From Amycolatopsis cihanbeyliensis (lineage in GTDB: Bacteria > Actinomycetota > Actinomycetes > Mycobacteriales > Pseudonocardiaceae), in contig NZ_VFML01000001.1 in the NCBI RefSeq assembly GCF_006715045.1, positions 3,626,501 through 3,690,500 of the forward strand: a stretch of DNA of 64,000 nucleotides, read 5' to 3'. How positions within the stretch are numbered: position 1 is the first letter of the stretch; each line of letters starts with the position of its first letter. Shown here one piece after another: positions 42,903-51,930 of this stretch. The position numbers and the translations under genes are program-made. Below the pieces are notes generated by a model that saw nothing but the letters and a program-made list of their open reading frames with translations, searched no databases and was not told the DNA's origin.

Positions 42903-44513
42903 GTGGGCGCGAAGGGATCGTTGGCGCGCCAGCTGCTCGGCTGGCAGCTGGCGATCGTCTTCGCCCTGCTCGCCTGCGTGGTGACCTTCTCGGTGATCCA
43001 GTCCGGGAAGAGCTTCGCCGACATCGAGGGCAGGCGACTGCTGTCGGTGGCGGAGACCGTGGCCGCCACGCCCGGGGTACGGGAGAGCCTGCTCGACCCG
43101 GTGCGCCGCGACCCGTTGCCGATCTTCGCGGAGAGCGCGCGCAGCCTGTCCGGCGCGGACTCCGTGATCATCGCCTCGCCCGATCGCCGGGTGCTCACCT
43201 CACCGGATCCCCGGCAGCTACGCGCCGAGCTGCCGATCGGGGACAGCACGGTCACCCAGGGGCGGTCCTGGGTCGGCGAGGTCGGGGACGAGCTGGTCGC
43301 GCACGTTCCGGTGATCGGCGACCGCGGTGAGCTGACCGGGATCGTGGCGGCGAGCAAGGCGACCCCAGGGTTCTTCGAGGGCGTCGCCGACTCACCGGGC
43401 AACGCGCTAGCACTGCTGGGCATCGCGACGGTGCTCGGGGTGGCCGGCTCGATCTTCCTCGCCTGGCGGGTCAAACGGAAGACGCTGGGCCTGGAGCCGA
43501 GGGAGATCACCGACCTGGTCGAGCATCGCGAGGCCCTGCTGCACGGGATCAAGGAAGGTGTCATCGCGCTGGACGAGCGGGACCGGATCACGCTGGTGAA
43601 CGACAAGGCGCGGGAGTTGCTGGCGCTGCCTGCCGACCGGGTGGGTTACCGGGTCGGCGAGTTGGCGGTGAACGAACGCCTGCGGGACGTGCTGACCGGC
43701 CGGGCACGCGGGGCCGACCAGATCGTGCTGCGGGCCGGCCGGGTGCTCGTGATGAACCGGATGCCGATCACCAGGGACGGCCGCGAGGTCGGCGCCGTGA
43801 CCACGTTGCGTGATCGGACGGAGATGGTCACGCTGCGCGAGGAGTTGGCGGCGAACTCCCGGGCCACCGACACGCTGCGCGCGCAGGCGCATGAGTTCAC
43901 CAACCGCCTGCACACCATCGCCGGGCTGATCGAGCTGGGCGAGTACGAGGAGGCACGCAGCTATGTCGATCTGGTCAGCCGGGCCCGGGACGAGTGGCAC
44001 GACCAGGTGAGCGCGCATATCGGTGATCCGGCGGTGGCCGCGCTGCTGATCGCCAAGGCCAGCCTCGCCGCCGAGCAGGGGGTGGGGATCAGGCTGGCCG
44101 AGGCGAGCAGGCTCGATGTCATGGACGAGCAGACCTCCGCCGACCTGGTGACCGTGATCGGCAACCTGGTGGACAACGCGCTGGACGCGCTGCGGGACAG
44201 CAGTGGAGATACTACGGAAAGTGACTGGGTGCAGGTGACGATCCGGCAGGAGGCGGCGGAGGTGCGCGTGGTGGTCCGCGACTCCGGCCCCGGGGTGGCC
44301 CCGGAGATCGCCACCGAGGTGTTCACCCACGGCTTCACCACCAAGGTCGCCGAGCACGACGCCGGCGCGGCCGGGGCCCGCGGGCTCGGGCTGGCCCTGA
44401 CCAGGCAGATCTGCCGGCGCCGGCACGGCTCGGTGGCGGTGCACAACGCCGGTGGCGCGGTGTTCACCGCCGTCTTGCCGCTGGCCCGCCGACCGGCGAG
44501 GGTGGCACCGTGA
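42903..44513 (+). CDS. CitA/DcuS-type sensor histidine kinase
   Basis: 536 residues from GTG 42903 with GAGGAGG ahead. Helix at about 13-35, extracytoplasmic PAS-like sensor about 40-175, second helix about 180-200, cytoplasmic PAS about 220-320. The H box A-Q-A-H-E-F-T-N-R-L-H-T-I-A-G-L is the CitA/DcuS form (phospho-His in H-E-F). ATPase domain has N-L-V-D-N-A-L-D-A-L and D-S-G-P-G-V. Senses di- or tricarboxylates outside the cell in this family. Confidence 0.92.
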   Translation: MGAKGSLARQLLGWQLAIVFALLACVVTFSVIQSGKSFADIEGRRLLSVAETVAATPGVRESLLDPVRRDPLPIFAESARSLSGADSVIIASPDRRVLTSPDPRQLRAELPIGDSTVTQGRSWVGEVGDELVAHVPVIGDRGELTGIVAASKATPGFFEGVADSPGNALALLGIATVLGVAGSIFLAWRVKRKTLGLEPREITDLVEHREALLHGIKEGVIALDERDRITLVNDKARELLALPADRVGYRVGELAVNERLRDVLTGRARGADQIVLRAGRVLVMNRMPITRDGREVGAVTTLRDRTEMVTLREELAANSRATDTLRAQAHEFTNRLHTIAGLIELGEYEEARSYVDLVSRARDEWHDQVSAHIGDPAVAALLIAKASLAAEQGVGIRLAEASRLDVMDEQTSADLVTVIGNLVDNALDALRDSSGDTTESDWVQVTIRQEAAEVRVVVRDSGPGVAPEIATEVFTHGFTTKVAEHDAGAAGARGLGLALTRQICRRRHGSVAVHNAGGAVFTAVLPLARRPARVAP

Positions 44514-45193
44514 TCCGGGTGCTCGTGGTGGACGACGACTTCATGGTCGCCAAGGTCCACAGTGGATATGTGGAGCGCACCGATGGCTTCTCGGTTGTCG
44601 GGGTCGCGCACACCGGCGCGGAGGCGCTGCGCGCGACCCGCGACCTGCGACCGGACCTGGTGCTGCTGGACATCTACCTGCCGGATATGGACGGCATCGC
44701 CGTCCTGCGGGAACTGCGCGCCGATCCGGCCACCGTGGACACCGACGTCGTCGTGATCACCGCTGCGCGTGATGTGGACACCATTCGAAGCGCGATGCGG
44801 GGTGGCGCGCTGCACTATCTCATCAAACCGTTCTCCCATTCCGCGCTCCGCGACCAGCTACGGCATTTTGGCTCGCTGCACGAGAAACTGAACCGATTGT
44901 CCAGGGCTTCGGTGGCCGGCCAGCGGGACGTGGACGACGTGTTCGGCGCCCGGCCGCCCGCGGCGGGAACCCTGCCGAAAGGGCTGACCCTGCAGACAGC
45001 CGACCTGGTGCGACAAGCATTGCAAGATCACCCGGACGGGCTATCCGCGACCGAGTGTGCGCAGGTCACCGAGCTGTCCAGGCCCAGCTCCCGGCGCTAT
45101 CTCGAGCACTTCGCGGCAACCGGCAATGCCGAGGTCCGGCTGCGCTACGGCGGAACCGGCCGCCCCGAACGGCAATACCACTGGCGGCAATAG
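44510..45193 (+). CDS. CitB/DcuR-type response regulator
   Basis: 227 residues. Receiver domain with D8-D9-D10, phospho-acceptor D54 (L-L-D-I-Y-L-P-D) and K in L-I-K-P-F. The C-terminal part is a winged helix with S-A-T-E-C-A-Q-V-T-E-L-S-R-P-S-S-R-R-Y-L as recognition region. Overlaps the kinase by 4 bp. Expected to activate divergent tctCBA. Confidence 0.92.
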   Translation: MIRVLVVDDDFMVAKVHSGYVERTDGFSVVGVAHTGAEALRATRDLRPDLVLLDIYLPDMDGIAVLRELRADPATVDTDVVVITAARDVDTIRSAMRGGALHYLIKPFSHSALRDQLRHFGSLHEKLNRLSRASVAGQRDVDDVFGARPPAAGTLPKGLTLQTADLVRQALQDHPDGLSATECAQVTELSRPSSRRYLEHFAATGNAEVRLRYGGTGRPERQYHWRQ

Positions 45194-45219
45194 CACGTTC
45201 GCACTGTCCCCGCCTCTTA

Positions 45220-45286
45220 CAAGATCACCTCAAGGTGAACGCATTTCCGCGCGCGATTTCCACAACGCGATGCGAAGGTGATCTTG
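45220..45286. repeat. Inverted repeat after the CitB-type regulator gene
   Basis: CAAGATCACCT (45220-45230) and AGGTGATCTTG (45276-45286), perfect 11-bp arms 45 bp apart, with CCTCAAG and CTTGAGG interleaved at 45229-45235 and 45283-45289. Could act as terminator or regulatory RNA before the VanZ gene. Confidence 0.5.
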
Positions 45287-45336
45287 AGGGGCTTCGCATA
45301 GGCACCGCGTTCAGGAAGGGGACGAGGTGGAGTCGG

Positions 45337-45936
45337 GTGGACTCGTTACTGCGCGCATTCGGCGAGCTGATCCCCGCGACGATTATCGCCCTGCCATTCG
45401 CGATACTGGCCTGGCTGGTGCTGACCGAGCGGCGCAGCGGGAGGAGACCACTGCGGACCGCGCGCCGCACCGCCGCGCTGGACGTCGCCATCGGCACCAA
45501 CGTGATCATCGTGTGCTTCCTGGTGACCGTCCCGGTTCCCGGCCGCCCACCCACCGACCTGCACCTGCGGCTCGGCACCGACCTGGTGGCGGCGCTCACC
45601 CCCGCCGGCTCGCCCTGGCAGGTGGTGGGCAACCTGGTACTGCTGGCCCCGCTCGGCGCGCTGATCCCGCTGCGGGTGCGCGCGTCCCGGTCGCTGATCA
45701 AGCTGGCGCTCGCCGCGCTGGTCGTGTCCACGATCGTGGAGGTGGGGCAGTACCTGCTGCACACCGGCCGGGTGACCTCCACCGACGACATCGTGCTGAA
45801 CACGCTCGGCGCGGTCGCCGGCGCCCGGCTGGCCCGGCGCTGGTGGGCACCCCGGTATCCGGGCGTCGACGCGATCCCCGCACCGCGCACCTCCTCCCCG
45901 CCCGTCCGGTCGTTACCCCGCCACCCCTCCCGCTAG
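45337..45936 (+). CDS. VanZ-like membrane protein
   Basis: 199 residues from GTG 45337 (GGAG six bases before). Five predicted helices; the VanZ signature is present in N-L-V-L-L-A-P-L-G and S-T-I-V-E-V-G-Q-Y-L-L...D-D-I-V-L-N-T-L-G-A. VanZ of Tn1546 gives low-level teicoplanin resistance, but most actinobacterial members have no tested role. The C-terminal 30 residues are Pro/Arg/Ser-rich. Confidence 0.88.
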   Translation: MDSLLRAFGELIPATIIALPFAILAWLVLTERRSGRRPLRTARRTAALDVAIGTNVIIVCFLVTVPVPGRPPTDLHLRLGTDLVAALTPAGSPWQVVGNLVLLAPLGALIPLRVRASRSLIKLALAALVVSTIVEVGQYLLHTGRVTSTDDIVLNTLGAVAGARLARRWWAPRYPGVDAIPAPRTSSPPVRSLPRHPSR

Positions 45937-46002
45937 CTGACGCGCCACCACGCTCCTGGCGACAAGCGCGGGAAACCGGGTCACTCGCGGCGGGCGGGTA
46001 TC

Positions 46003-47253
46003 GTGCCCGCTGTGCTGAGGGGTGTGCTGGTGCGGCGCGGGGTCGCCGCCGCGGGGGACCAGGAGCGGGACCGGCATGTCGTGTTGATCCGGGTGGCGCT
46101 GGCGGTACTGGCCGCGTCGCTACTGGCGCACATCCTCATCGTGCCCGGCTTCGTGGACCTGCACGTCTACCGCTCCGGTGGCCACGCCTGGCTGAACGGG
46201 ATCGGGTTGTACTCCGACCGGTTCCCCGCGCTGGTACCGAACATGCCGCTCGCGTTCACCTACCCGCCGTTCGCCGCGATCCTGTTCGGACCGGTCTCGC
46301 TGCTGCCATGGCATGTGGCGAAGGTGCTGCTGACCCTGGCCAGCGCGCTCGGCCTGGTCACCGCCACCCTCACCGTGGCGGGCAGGCTGTACGGTCGGCG
46401 CAGCATCGCGGTGGTGCTCGGGCTGGGGGTCGCCGCCTGCTGGGCGCTGTTCGAACCCGCCCGCTCCACCATCGGGTTCGGGCAGATCAACATGATCCTG
46501 ATGGGCCTCGTCTGCGCGGACTGCCTGCTGCCCAGGGTGCGCTGGCCCCGCGGCATGCTGATCGGGCTGGCCACCGCGATCAAGCTGACCCCCGCGGTGT
46601 TCGTGCTGTTCTTCCTGGTCCGGCGGCAGTACCGGCCCGCGGCCGTGGCGTTCGGTTCCTTCCTGGCGTTCAGCCTGGTCGGGTTGGCGCTCGCCCCCTC
46701 GGACACGAGGACGTACTGGTTCGACGCGCTGCTCGACCCGGACCGGATCGGCGGCCTGGCGTACGCGTTCAACCAGTGCTTCCAGGCGGTGCTGTACCGA
46801 CTGATGGAGGAGGGTGCGGCCCGGTCCCTGGTCTGGGTCGCACTGGGACTGGCGAGCCTGGCGCTGGCCTGGATCGGCGCCCGCAAGGCACGGGCCGCGG
46901 GCCAGGACGTGACCGCGCTGCTGCTCGTCGCGGTGTGGGGCATGCTCGCTTCGCCGGTCAGCTGGTCGCATCACTGGGTGTGGATCCTGCCCGGCACCGT
47001 GCTGCTGCTGCACTACACCCGGCACGGCGGCCCGCTGCGGATCGGCCTCGCGGTGTTCCTGGTCGCGGTGTTCGCGATCGGCGCGCACTCCTACCTGCCG
47101 CAGACCGGTGACGTCGAGCTGCGGTGGTCCTGGTGGCAGCACCTGTTCGGTTCCGGCTACGTGCTGGTCGGCGTGGCGATGCTGATCGTGTTCGCGCTGC
47201 GGCCGGGCGAGCGTGCCCCGCTCACCGGCACAGCCGGTCGAGCTCGAGAGTGA
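46003..47253 (+). CDS. GT87 polyprenol-phosphate-mannose-dependent mannosyltransferase
   Basis: 416 residues from GTG 46003, or 413 from GTG 46012, which lies seven bases after TATCGT and would be leaderless. About ten membrane helices. DUF2029/GT87 features: D-L-H-V-Y-R-S-G near 48 with the catalytic Asp of GT-C enzymes, F-T-Y-P-P-F-A-A at about 85, K-L-T-P-A-V-F. Relatives (PimE, MptC/RptC) add mannose to phosphoinositol mannosides or lipoarabinomannan. Convergent with the Uma2 gene, overlapping 32 bp. Confidence 0.9.
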   Translation: MPAVLRGVLVRRGVAAAGDQERDRHVVLIRVALAVLAASLLAHILIVPGFVDLHVYRSGGHAWLNGIGLYSDRFPALVPNMPLAFTYPPFAAILFGPVSLLPWHVAKVLLTLASALGLVTATLTVAGRLYGRRSIAVVLGLGVAACWALFEPARSTIGFGQINMILMGLVCADCLLPRVRWPRGMLIGLATAIKLTPAVFVLFFLVRRQYRPAAVAFGSFLAFSLVGLALAPSDTRTYWFDALLDPDRIGGLAYAFNQCFQAVLYRLMEEGAARSLVWVALGLASLALAWIGARKARAAGQDVTALLLVAVWGMLASPVSWSHHWVWILPGTVLLLHYTRHGGPLRIGLAVFLVAVFAIGAHSYLPQTGDVELRWSWWQHLFGSGYVLVGVAMLIVFALRPGERAPLTGTAGRARE

Positions 47254-47770
47254 CCGGCACCGGAACGTCCAGCACAAGGGTGCCGGAACCTTCGGCCTCC
47301 GGCCGGTAGCCCGTGTCCGCCAGCCGGTAGGCGGTCAGCCGCGGGCCACCGGCAAGCTCCACGGTCCAGTATCCCCTGATCCCGGCAGCGGCGTACTCGG
47401 CGATCCGGGCCCGCCGACCGCCCGGATCAGCACCGGCAGGCAGCAGCTCGACCGCGAGGGCGACGTCGAAGGCCGGATACCGGACCGGGTTCCGGCGGGC
47501 CACCGCGCGGGGCACGACCACCAGGTCCGGCACCCGCACGGTCGCCGGGTGCGGCCTGGTGACGACCTCGACCTCGAGCAGCACGCAGAGCTGGCGGGGG
47601 AGCTGGGCGCGTAGCTGGTGGCCCAGTTCGAAGGTGGCGGCGCGGTGGCACGCGGGCGTCTTGCGGTTGGCTCGCGGCACGCCGCCCACCGGCTCGCAGT
47701 GCCGGGCCCCGTCCGCCGGTGACCGTGGCCAGTGCTCAAGTGGCCCGTGTTCCCCGGTCAGCACGCTCAT
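47222..47770 (-). CDS. Uma2 family (DUF820) endonuclease-like protein
   Basis: 182 residues from ATG 47770 (GAGGAGG ahead). PD-(D/E)xK-type pattern: V-R-V-P-D-L-V-V-V near 85, A-V-E-L-L-P at about 115 and R-I-A-E-Y-A-A-A-G-I-R-G-Y-W-T-V. In most Uma2 proteins a Lys precedes the E-Y-A helix; here R-R-A-R-I stands there, so catalytic state is uncertain. The family is abundant and of unknown function. Confidence 0.82.
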   Translation of the reverse strand: MSVLTGEHGPLEHWPRSPADGARHCEPVGGVPRANRKTPACHRAATFELGHQLRAQLPRQLCVLLEVEVVTRPHPATVRVPDLVVVPRAVARRNPVRYPAFDVALAVELLPAGADPGGRRARIAEYAAAGIRGYWTVELAGGPRLTAYRLADTGYRPEAEGSGTLVLDVPVPVTLELDRLCR

Positions 47771-47833
47771 CCCGGCCTCCTCCTCGCCCCGGTGCGGCCA
47801 GTCTGGCATAACTCCCAGCAGATGTACGCCGGG

Positions 47834-48262
47834 TTATCGGTCATCGAACCGGCCGCCACGCCCGCGCTTGAGCTCGCCACGCCGCTTCTTCGCGGCCAGC
47901 CTGCGCTCCTTCGCGCCCCGGCTCGGCCGGGAACGCTTCCGGCCTGGCGGCGGTGGGGCCGCGGCCTCCCGCAGCACGGCGGCCAGCCGCTCCCTCGCCG
48001 CCTCCCTGTTCGCCAACTGCGCCCGGTGCTCGCTCGCCGCGATGGTCAGCACCCCGCCGGACAGCCTGCCGGCGAGCCGGTCCAGCAGCCGGGTGCGCAG
48101 GTCCTCGGGAAGGGACGGCGACCCGGCCACGTCGAAGGACAGCTCGACCCGGGAGTCAGTGGTGTTCACACCCTGCCCGCCCGGCCCGGACGAGCGGGAG
48201 AAGCGCTCGGCGAGCTCCCCGCCCGGGATCACCAGCCGGGGACCGACCACCAGGTCCGCCAT
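47834..48262 (-). CDS. arfB: Peptidyl-tRNA hydrolase ArfB (YaeJ)
   Basis: 142 residues. Catalytic G-G-Q in S-G-P-G-G-Q-G-V-N-T-T near residue 27, as in class I release factors but without the codon-reading domains. The basic C-terminal tail (R-R-L-A-A-K-K-R-R-G) enters the empty mRNA channel. Frees peptides from stalled ribosomes that lack a stop codon. Confidence 0.94.
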   Translation of the reverse strand: MADLVVGPRLVIPGGELAERFSRSSGPGGQGVNTTDSRVELSFDVAGSPSLPEDLRTRLLDRLAGRLSGGVLTIAASEHRAQLANREAARERLAAVLREAAAPPPPGRKRSRPSRGAKERRLAAKKRRGELKRGRGGRFDDR

Positions 48263-48291
48263 GGTCGCTGCCTACTCGGTGTCTTTTCGTG

Positions 48292-48308
48292 AACGCGCGA
48301 CACGATCG
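48292..48308 (-). repeat. Fragment of the dispersed repeat
   Basis: On the minus strand CGATCGTGTCGCGCGTT is identical to 33519-33535 and shares 15 bases with 38727-38741. Lies between purM and arfB. Confidence 0.6.
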
Positions 48309-48351
48309 ACCACTCGTCGGAAGCAGGTAGCTCTCATTCGCGAACACGCAC

Positions 48352-49422
<1,071 letters not shown>

Positions 49423-49456
49423 GAAGCGGACTCCATCCTGAGTTTTCTTGTGGCGG

Positions 49457-50986
49457 TCAGGGACGCCGGACAGCGTCCTCGGCACCGTACCCGGCCGGGG
49501 CGACCGGCAGGAGGTGCCCGTTCTGGCCTTCGGAACCACCGAGGCCTTCCAGCACATGCTTGCCGATCAGCGCGTCCTCCGGCAACGGAATGGGGTACTC
49601 GCCATCGAAGCAGGCCGCGCACAGCCTGGACCGTGGCTGCTCCGAAGCGGCGACCAGGCCGTCAAGCGACACGTAGCCCAGCGAGTCCGCGCCGATCGAA
49701 CGGCGGACACCGTCCACATCCGCCCCGTTGGCCACCAGCTCGGCGCGGGAGGCGAAGTCGATGCCGTAGAAACAGGGCCAGCGCACCGGTGGCGAGGCGA
49801 TCCGCACATGCACCTCGAGCGCACCGGACTCGCGCAGCATGCGCACCAACGCACGCTGGGTGTTGCCGCGCACGATGGAGTCGTCCACGACCACCAGCCG
49901 CTTGCCGCGGATGACGTCCCGCAGCGGGTTCAGCTTCAACCGGATGCCGAGCTGGCGAATGGTCTGCGAGGGCTGGATGAAGGTGCGGCCGACGTAGCCG
50001 TTCTTCACCAGGCCGGAGCCGTACGGGATGCCGGATGCCTGGGCGTAGCCGATGGCCGCGGGGGTGCCGGACTCCGGGACCGGGATCACCAGGTCGGCTT
50101 CCACCGGGTTCTCCTCGGCCAGCCGCTTGCCGATGTCCACCCTGGTGGCGTGCACGCTGCGCCCGGCGATGGTGGTGTCCGGCCGGGCGAGGTAGACGTA
50201 CTCGAAGACACAACCCTTCGGCTCGGGGTTGGCGAACCGGGAGGAGCGCAGCCCCTCCGCGTCGATCGCGATCAGCTCGCCGGGTTCCACCTCCCGGACG
50301 AAGGAAGCGCCGACGATGTCCAGGGCCGCGGTCTCGCTGGCCACCACCCAGCCGCGCTCCAGCCTGCCGAGCACCAGCGGCCGCACCCCGTGCGGATCGC
50401 GGGCCGCGTACAGCGTGGTCTCGTCGGCGAAGGTGAGGCAGAACGCGCCGCGGATCGTCGGCAGCAGCTCCTGCGCGGCCGCCTCGAAGCCCTTGTCCAC
50501 GGCCGCCGCGGCGAGCAGCCCGCAGATCAGGTCGGAGTCGGTGGTCGCGCCGTTCCTGCCGAGTACGCCGAGCTCCCGCGCGCGGGTGTGCAGCTCCGCG
50601 GTGTTCACCAGGTTCCCGTTGTGGCCGAGGGAAAGGCCGGTGCCGGCCGCGGTGGTGCGGAAGTTCGGCTGCGCGTTCTCCCAGGTACCGCCCCCGGTGG
50701 TGGAGTAGCGGCAGTGCCCCACCGCGACATACCCCTGCAACGAGGACAGCACCTGCTCGTCGAAGACCTGGCTGACCAGGCCCAGATCCTTGAACACCAC
50801 GATCTGACTGCCGTCGGAGACCGAGATCCCCGCGGCCTCCTGCCCACGGTGCTGCAACGCGTACAACCCGTAGTAGGTCAGTTTCGCGACTTCTTCACCG
50901 GGCGCCCAGACCCCGAAGACCCCGCATTCCTCACGCGGTTCGGGTTCGGGCTGATCGGCAACCACACCAGCTTGCTCGAGTTCCAC
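49457..50986 (-). CDS. purF: Amidophosphoribosyltransferase PurF
   Basis: 509 residues from GTG 50986, chosen for AGGGAG seven bases before; an ATG at 51040 lies inside a perfect hairpin and is unlikely. Cys21 in E-E-C-G-V-F-G becomes the N-terminal nucleophile after propeptide removal. PRPP loop V-V-V-D-D-S-I-V-R-G-N-T, and C-A-A-C-F-D-G-E-Y-P near the end supplies Cys ligands of the 4Fe-4S cluster of the B. subtilis-type enzyme. First committed step of purine synthesis. Confidence 0.95.
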   Translation of the reverse strand: MELEQAGVVADQPEPEPREECGVFGVWAPGEEVAKLTYYGLYALQHRGQEAAGISVSDGSQIVVFKDLGLVSQVFDEQVLSSLQGYVAVGHCRYSTTGGGTWENAQPNFRTTAAGTGLSLGHNGNLVNTAELHTRARELGVLGRNGATTDSDLICGLLAAAAVDKGFEAAAQELLPTIRGAFCLTFADETTLYAARDPHGVRPLVLGRLERGWVVASETAALDIVGASFVREVEPGELIAIDAEGLRSSRFANPEPKGCVFEYVYLARPDTTIAGRSVHATRVDIGKRLAEENPVEADLVIPVPESGTPAAIGYAQASGIPYGSGLVKNGYVGRTFIQPSQTIRQLGIRLKLNPLRDVIRGKRLVVVDDSIVRGNTQRALVRMLRESGALEVHVRIASPPVRWPCFYGIDFASRAELVANGADVDGVRRSIGADSLGYVSLDGLVAASEQPRSRLCAACFDGEYPIPLPEDALIGKHVLEGLGGSEGQNGHLLPVAPAGYGAEDAVRRP

Positions 50987-51010
50987 CGAGAAGCTCCCTG
51001 ATGACGAGAA

Positions 51011-51046
51011 CGGGCCATGTCCAGTGTAAGCGCTGGACATGGCCCG
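51011..51046. terminator. Perfect 14-bp hairpin before purF
   Basis: CGGGCCATGTCCAG (51011-51024), 8-nt loop, CTGGACATGGCCCG (51033-51046). Sits 25 bp before the purF GTG and 27 bp after the upstream gene; either ends that transcript or folds in the purF leader. Confidence 0.7.
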
Positions 51047-51073
51047 TCTCGGTGAGATGTGGCTCAGCCCCCC

Positions 51074-51496
51074 TCAAGCTGAAGCCACCAGCCACTTCGT
51101 CCGGCCGGCCTGGCCGGCAACCCAGCAGCCCTTGGTGGCCGCCGCGGTCGCCGAAGTGGCCCACTGCGGTCTTGGTGCGGCGTGGTCCTCGTCCGCCAGC
51201 GCGAGCAGCTCGCCCACCACGTCCCCGACCGCGCCGGAGGAACGCCAGAGCACGGTCACCGGTTCGAGAACGTTCTCCTCGTCCCCCGGCACCCTGGCCG
51301 CGGTCACCTCGTCCTCCGCGTCCAGCCGAACCACGTCGACGACGGTGTGGTGCGCGCGGACCCCCACCACCGCGACGATCTCCCCATCGGCATCGCGGGG
51401 ATGCACGAACCGGTACCCGCTGTTGATCAACCTGCGCAATGCGGCCTCGGTGTCGGCCGGAGCCGACACCGAGGACACCGTGCTAGAGGACGTCAT
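51074..51496 (-). CDS. Hypothetical actinobacterial protein
   Basis: 140 residues from ATG 51496. N-terminus Ser/Thr/Val-rich, then A-A-L-R-R-L-I-N-S-G-Y-R-F-V-H-P and a strand-rich middle (E-I-V-A-V-V-G-V-R-A, V-V-D-V-V-R-L-D-A-E-D-E). No domain recognised; acidic, soluble. Overlaps the end of the DUF397 gene by 14 bp, so it is cotranscribed with it. Confidence 0.7.
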   Translation of the reverse strand: MTSSSTVSSVSAPADTEAALRRLINSGYRFVHPRDADGEIVAVVGVRAHHTVVDVVRLDAEDEVTAARVPGDEENVLEPVTVLWRSSGAVGDVVGELLALADEDHAAPRPQWATSATAAATKGCWVAGQAGRTKWLVASA

Positions 51497-51716
51497 CGAA
51501 CTCGCCGTCTTTCGCGCCCGCGAGGAACGCGGCAATCTCCTCTCGGGTGTAGACGAGCGCGGGACCACTCGGGAAGCGCGAGTTACGCACCGCGATCTCG
51601 CCGCTCTTCAGGGTGGCAACCTCGACGCAGTTGCCGACGGCACCGCTGTACTTGCTCTTTCGCCAGGTCACATCGGACAGAAGGTCTGCCGAAACACCGT
51701 TGCGGATCTGCTCCAT
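51483..51716 (-). CDS. DUF397 protein
   Basis: 77 residues from ATG 51716; a GTG lies three codons upstream. Family core W-R-K-S-K-Y-S-G-A-V-G-N-C-V-E-V-A and I-A-V-R-N-S-R. DUF397 proteins are partners of XRE/DUF5753 regulators (as in bldB-whiJ-like pairs); such a regulator is encoded just upstream at 51931. Its promoter region holds several inverted repeats. Confidence 0.92.
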   Translation of the reverse strand: MEQIRNGVSADLLSDVTWRKSKYSGAVGNCVEVATLKSGEIAVRNSRFPSGPALVYTREEIAAFLAGAKDGEFDDVL

Positions 51717-51757
51717 GATCCCCACCTTCCCGACTTGGTCCCACTTCGAGGATGCAT

Positions 51758-51859
51758 CTGCATGTGCATTCGGTTGTGCACCGAACGTAGCACGTGCCAG
51801 TGCTCGTGTGAATGCACGTGCAGAGACGATCCGACCAACTTCACTTGTGTAGGTGAAGT
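51758..51859. promoter_or_regulatory. Inverted-repeat cluster before the DUF397 gene
   Basis: CTGCATGTGCATTC (51758-51771) and GAATGCACGTGCAG (51810-51823), 13 of 14 bases matching; and ACTTCAC (51838-51844) with GTGAAGT (51853-51859). Candidate operators for the neighbouring XRE regulator. Confidence 0.5.
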
Positions 51860-51930
51860 ACGAAAACTTCAGTCGGGCTTAAGATTGCGTGTTTACGCAG
51901 GTATCAGCACCGGCGACCGAGCAGGGCCGA

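Noticed and set aside
51041..51046. ATG 51040 as purF start
   Set aside because: It lies within a perfect hairpin, without a ribosome site; GTG 50986 has AGGGAG and gives the usual enzyme length.
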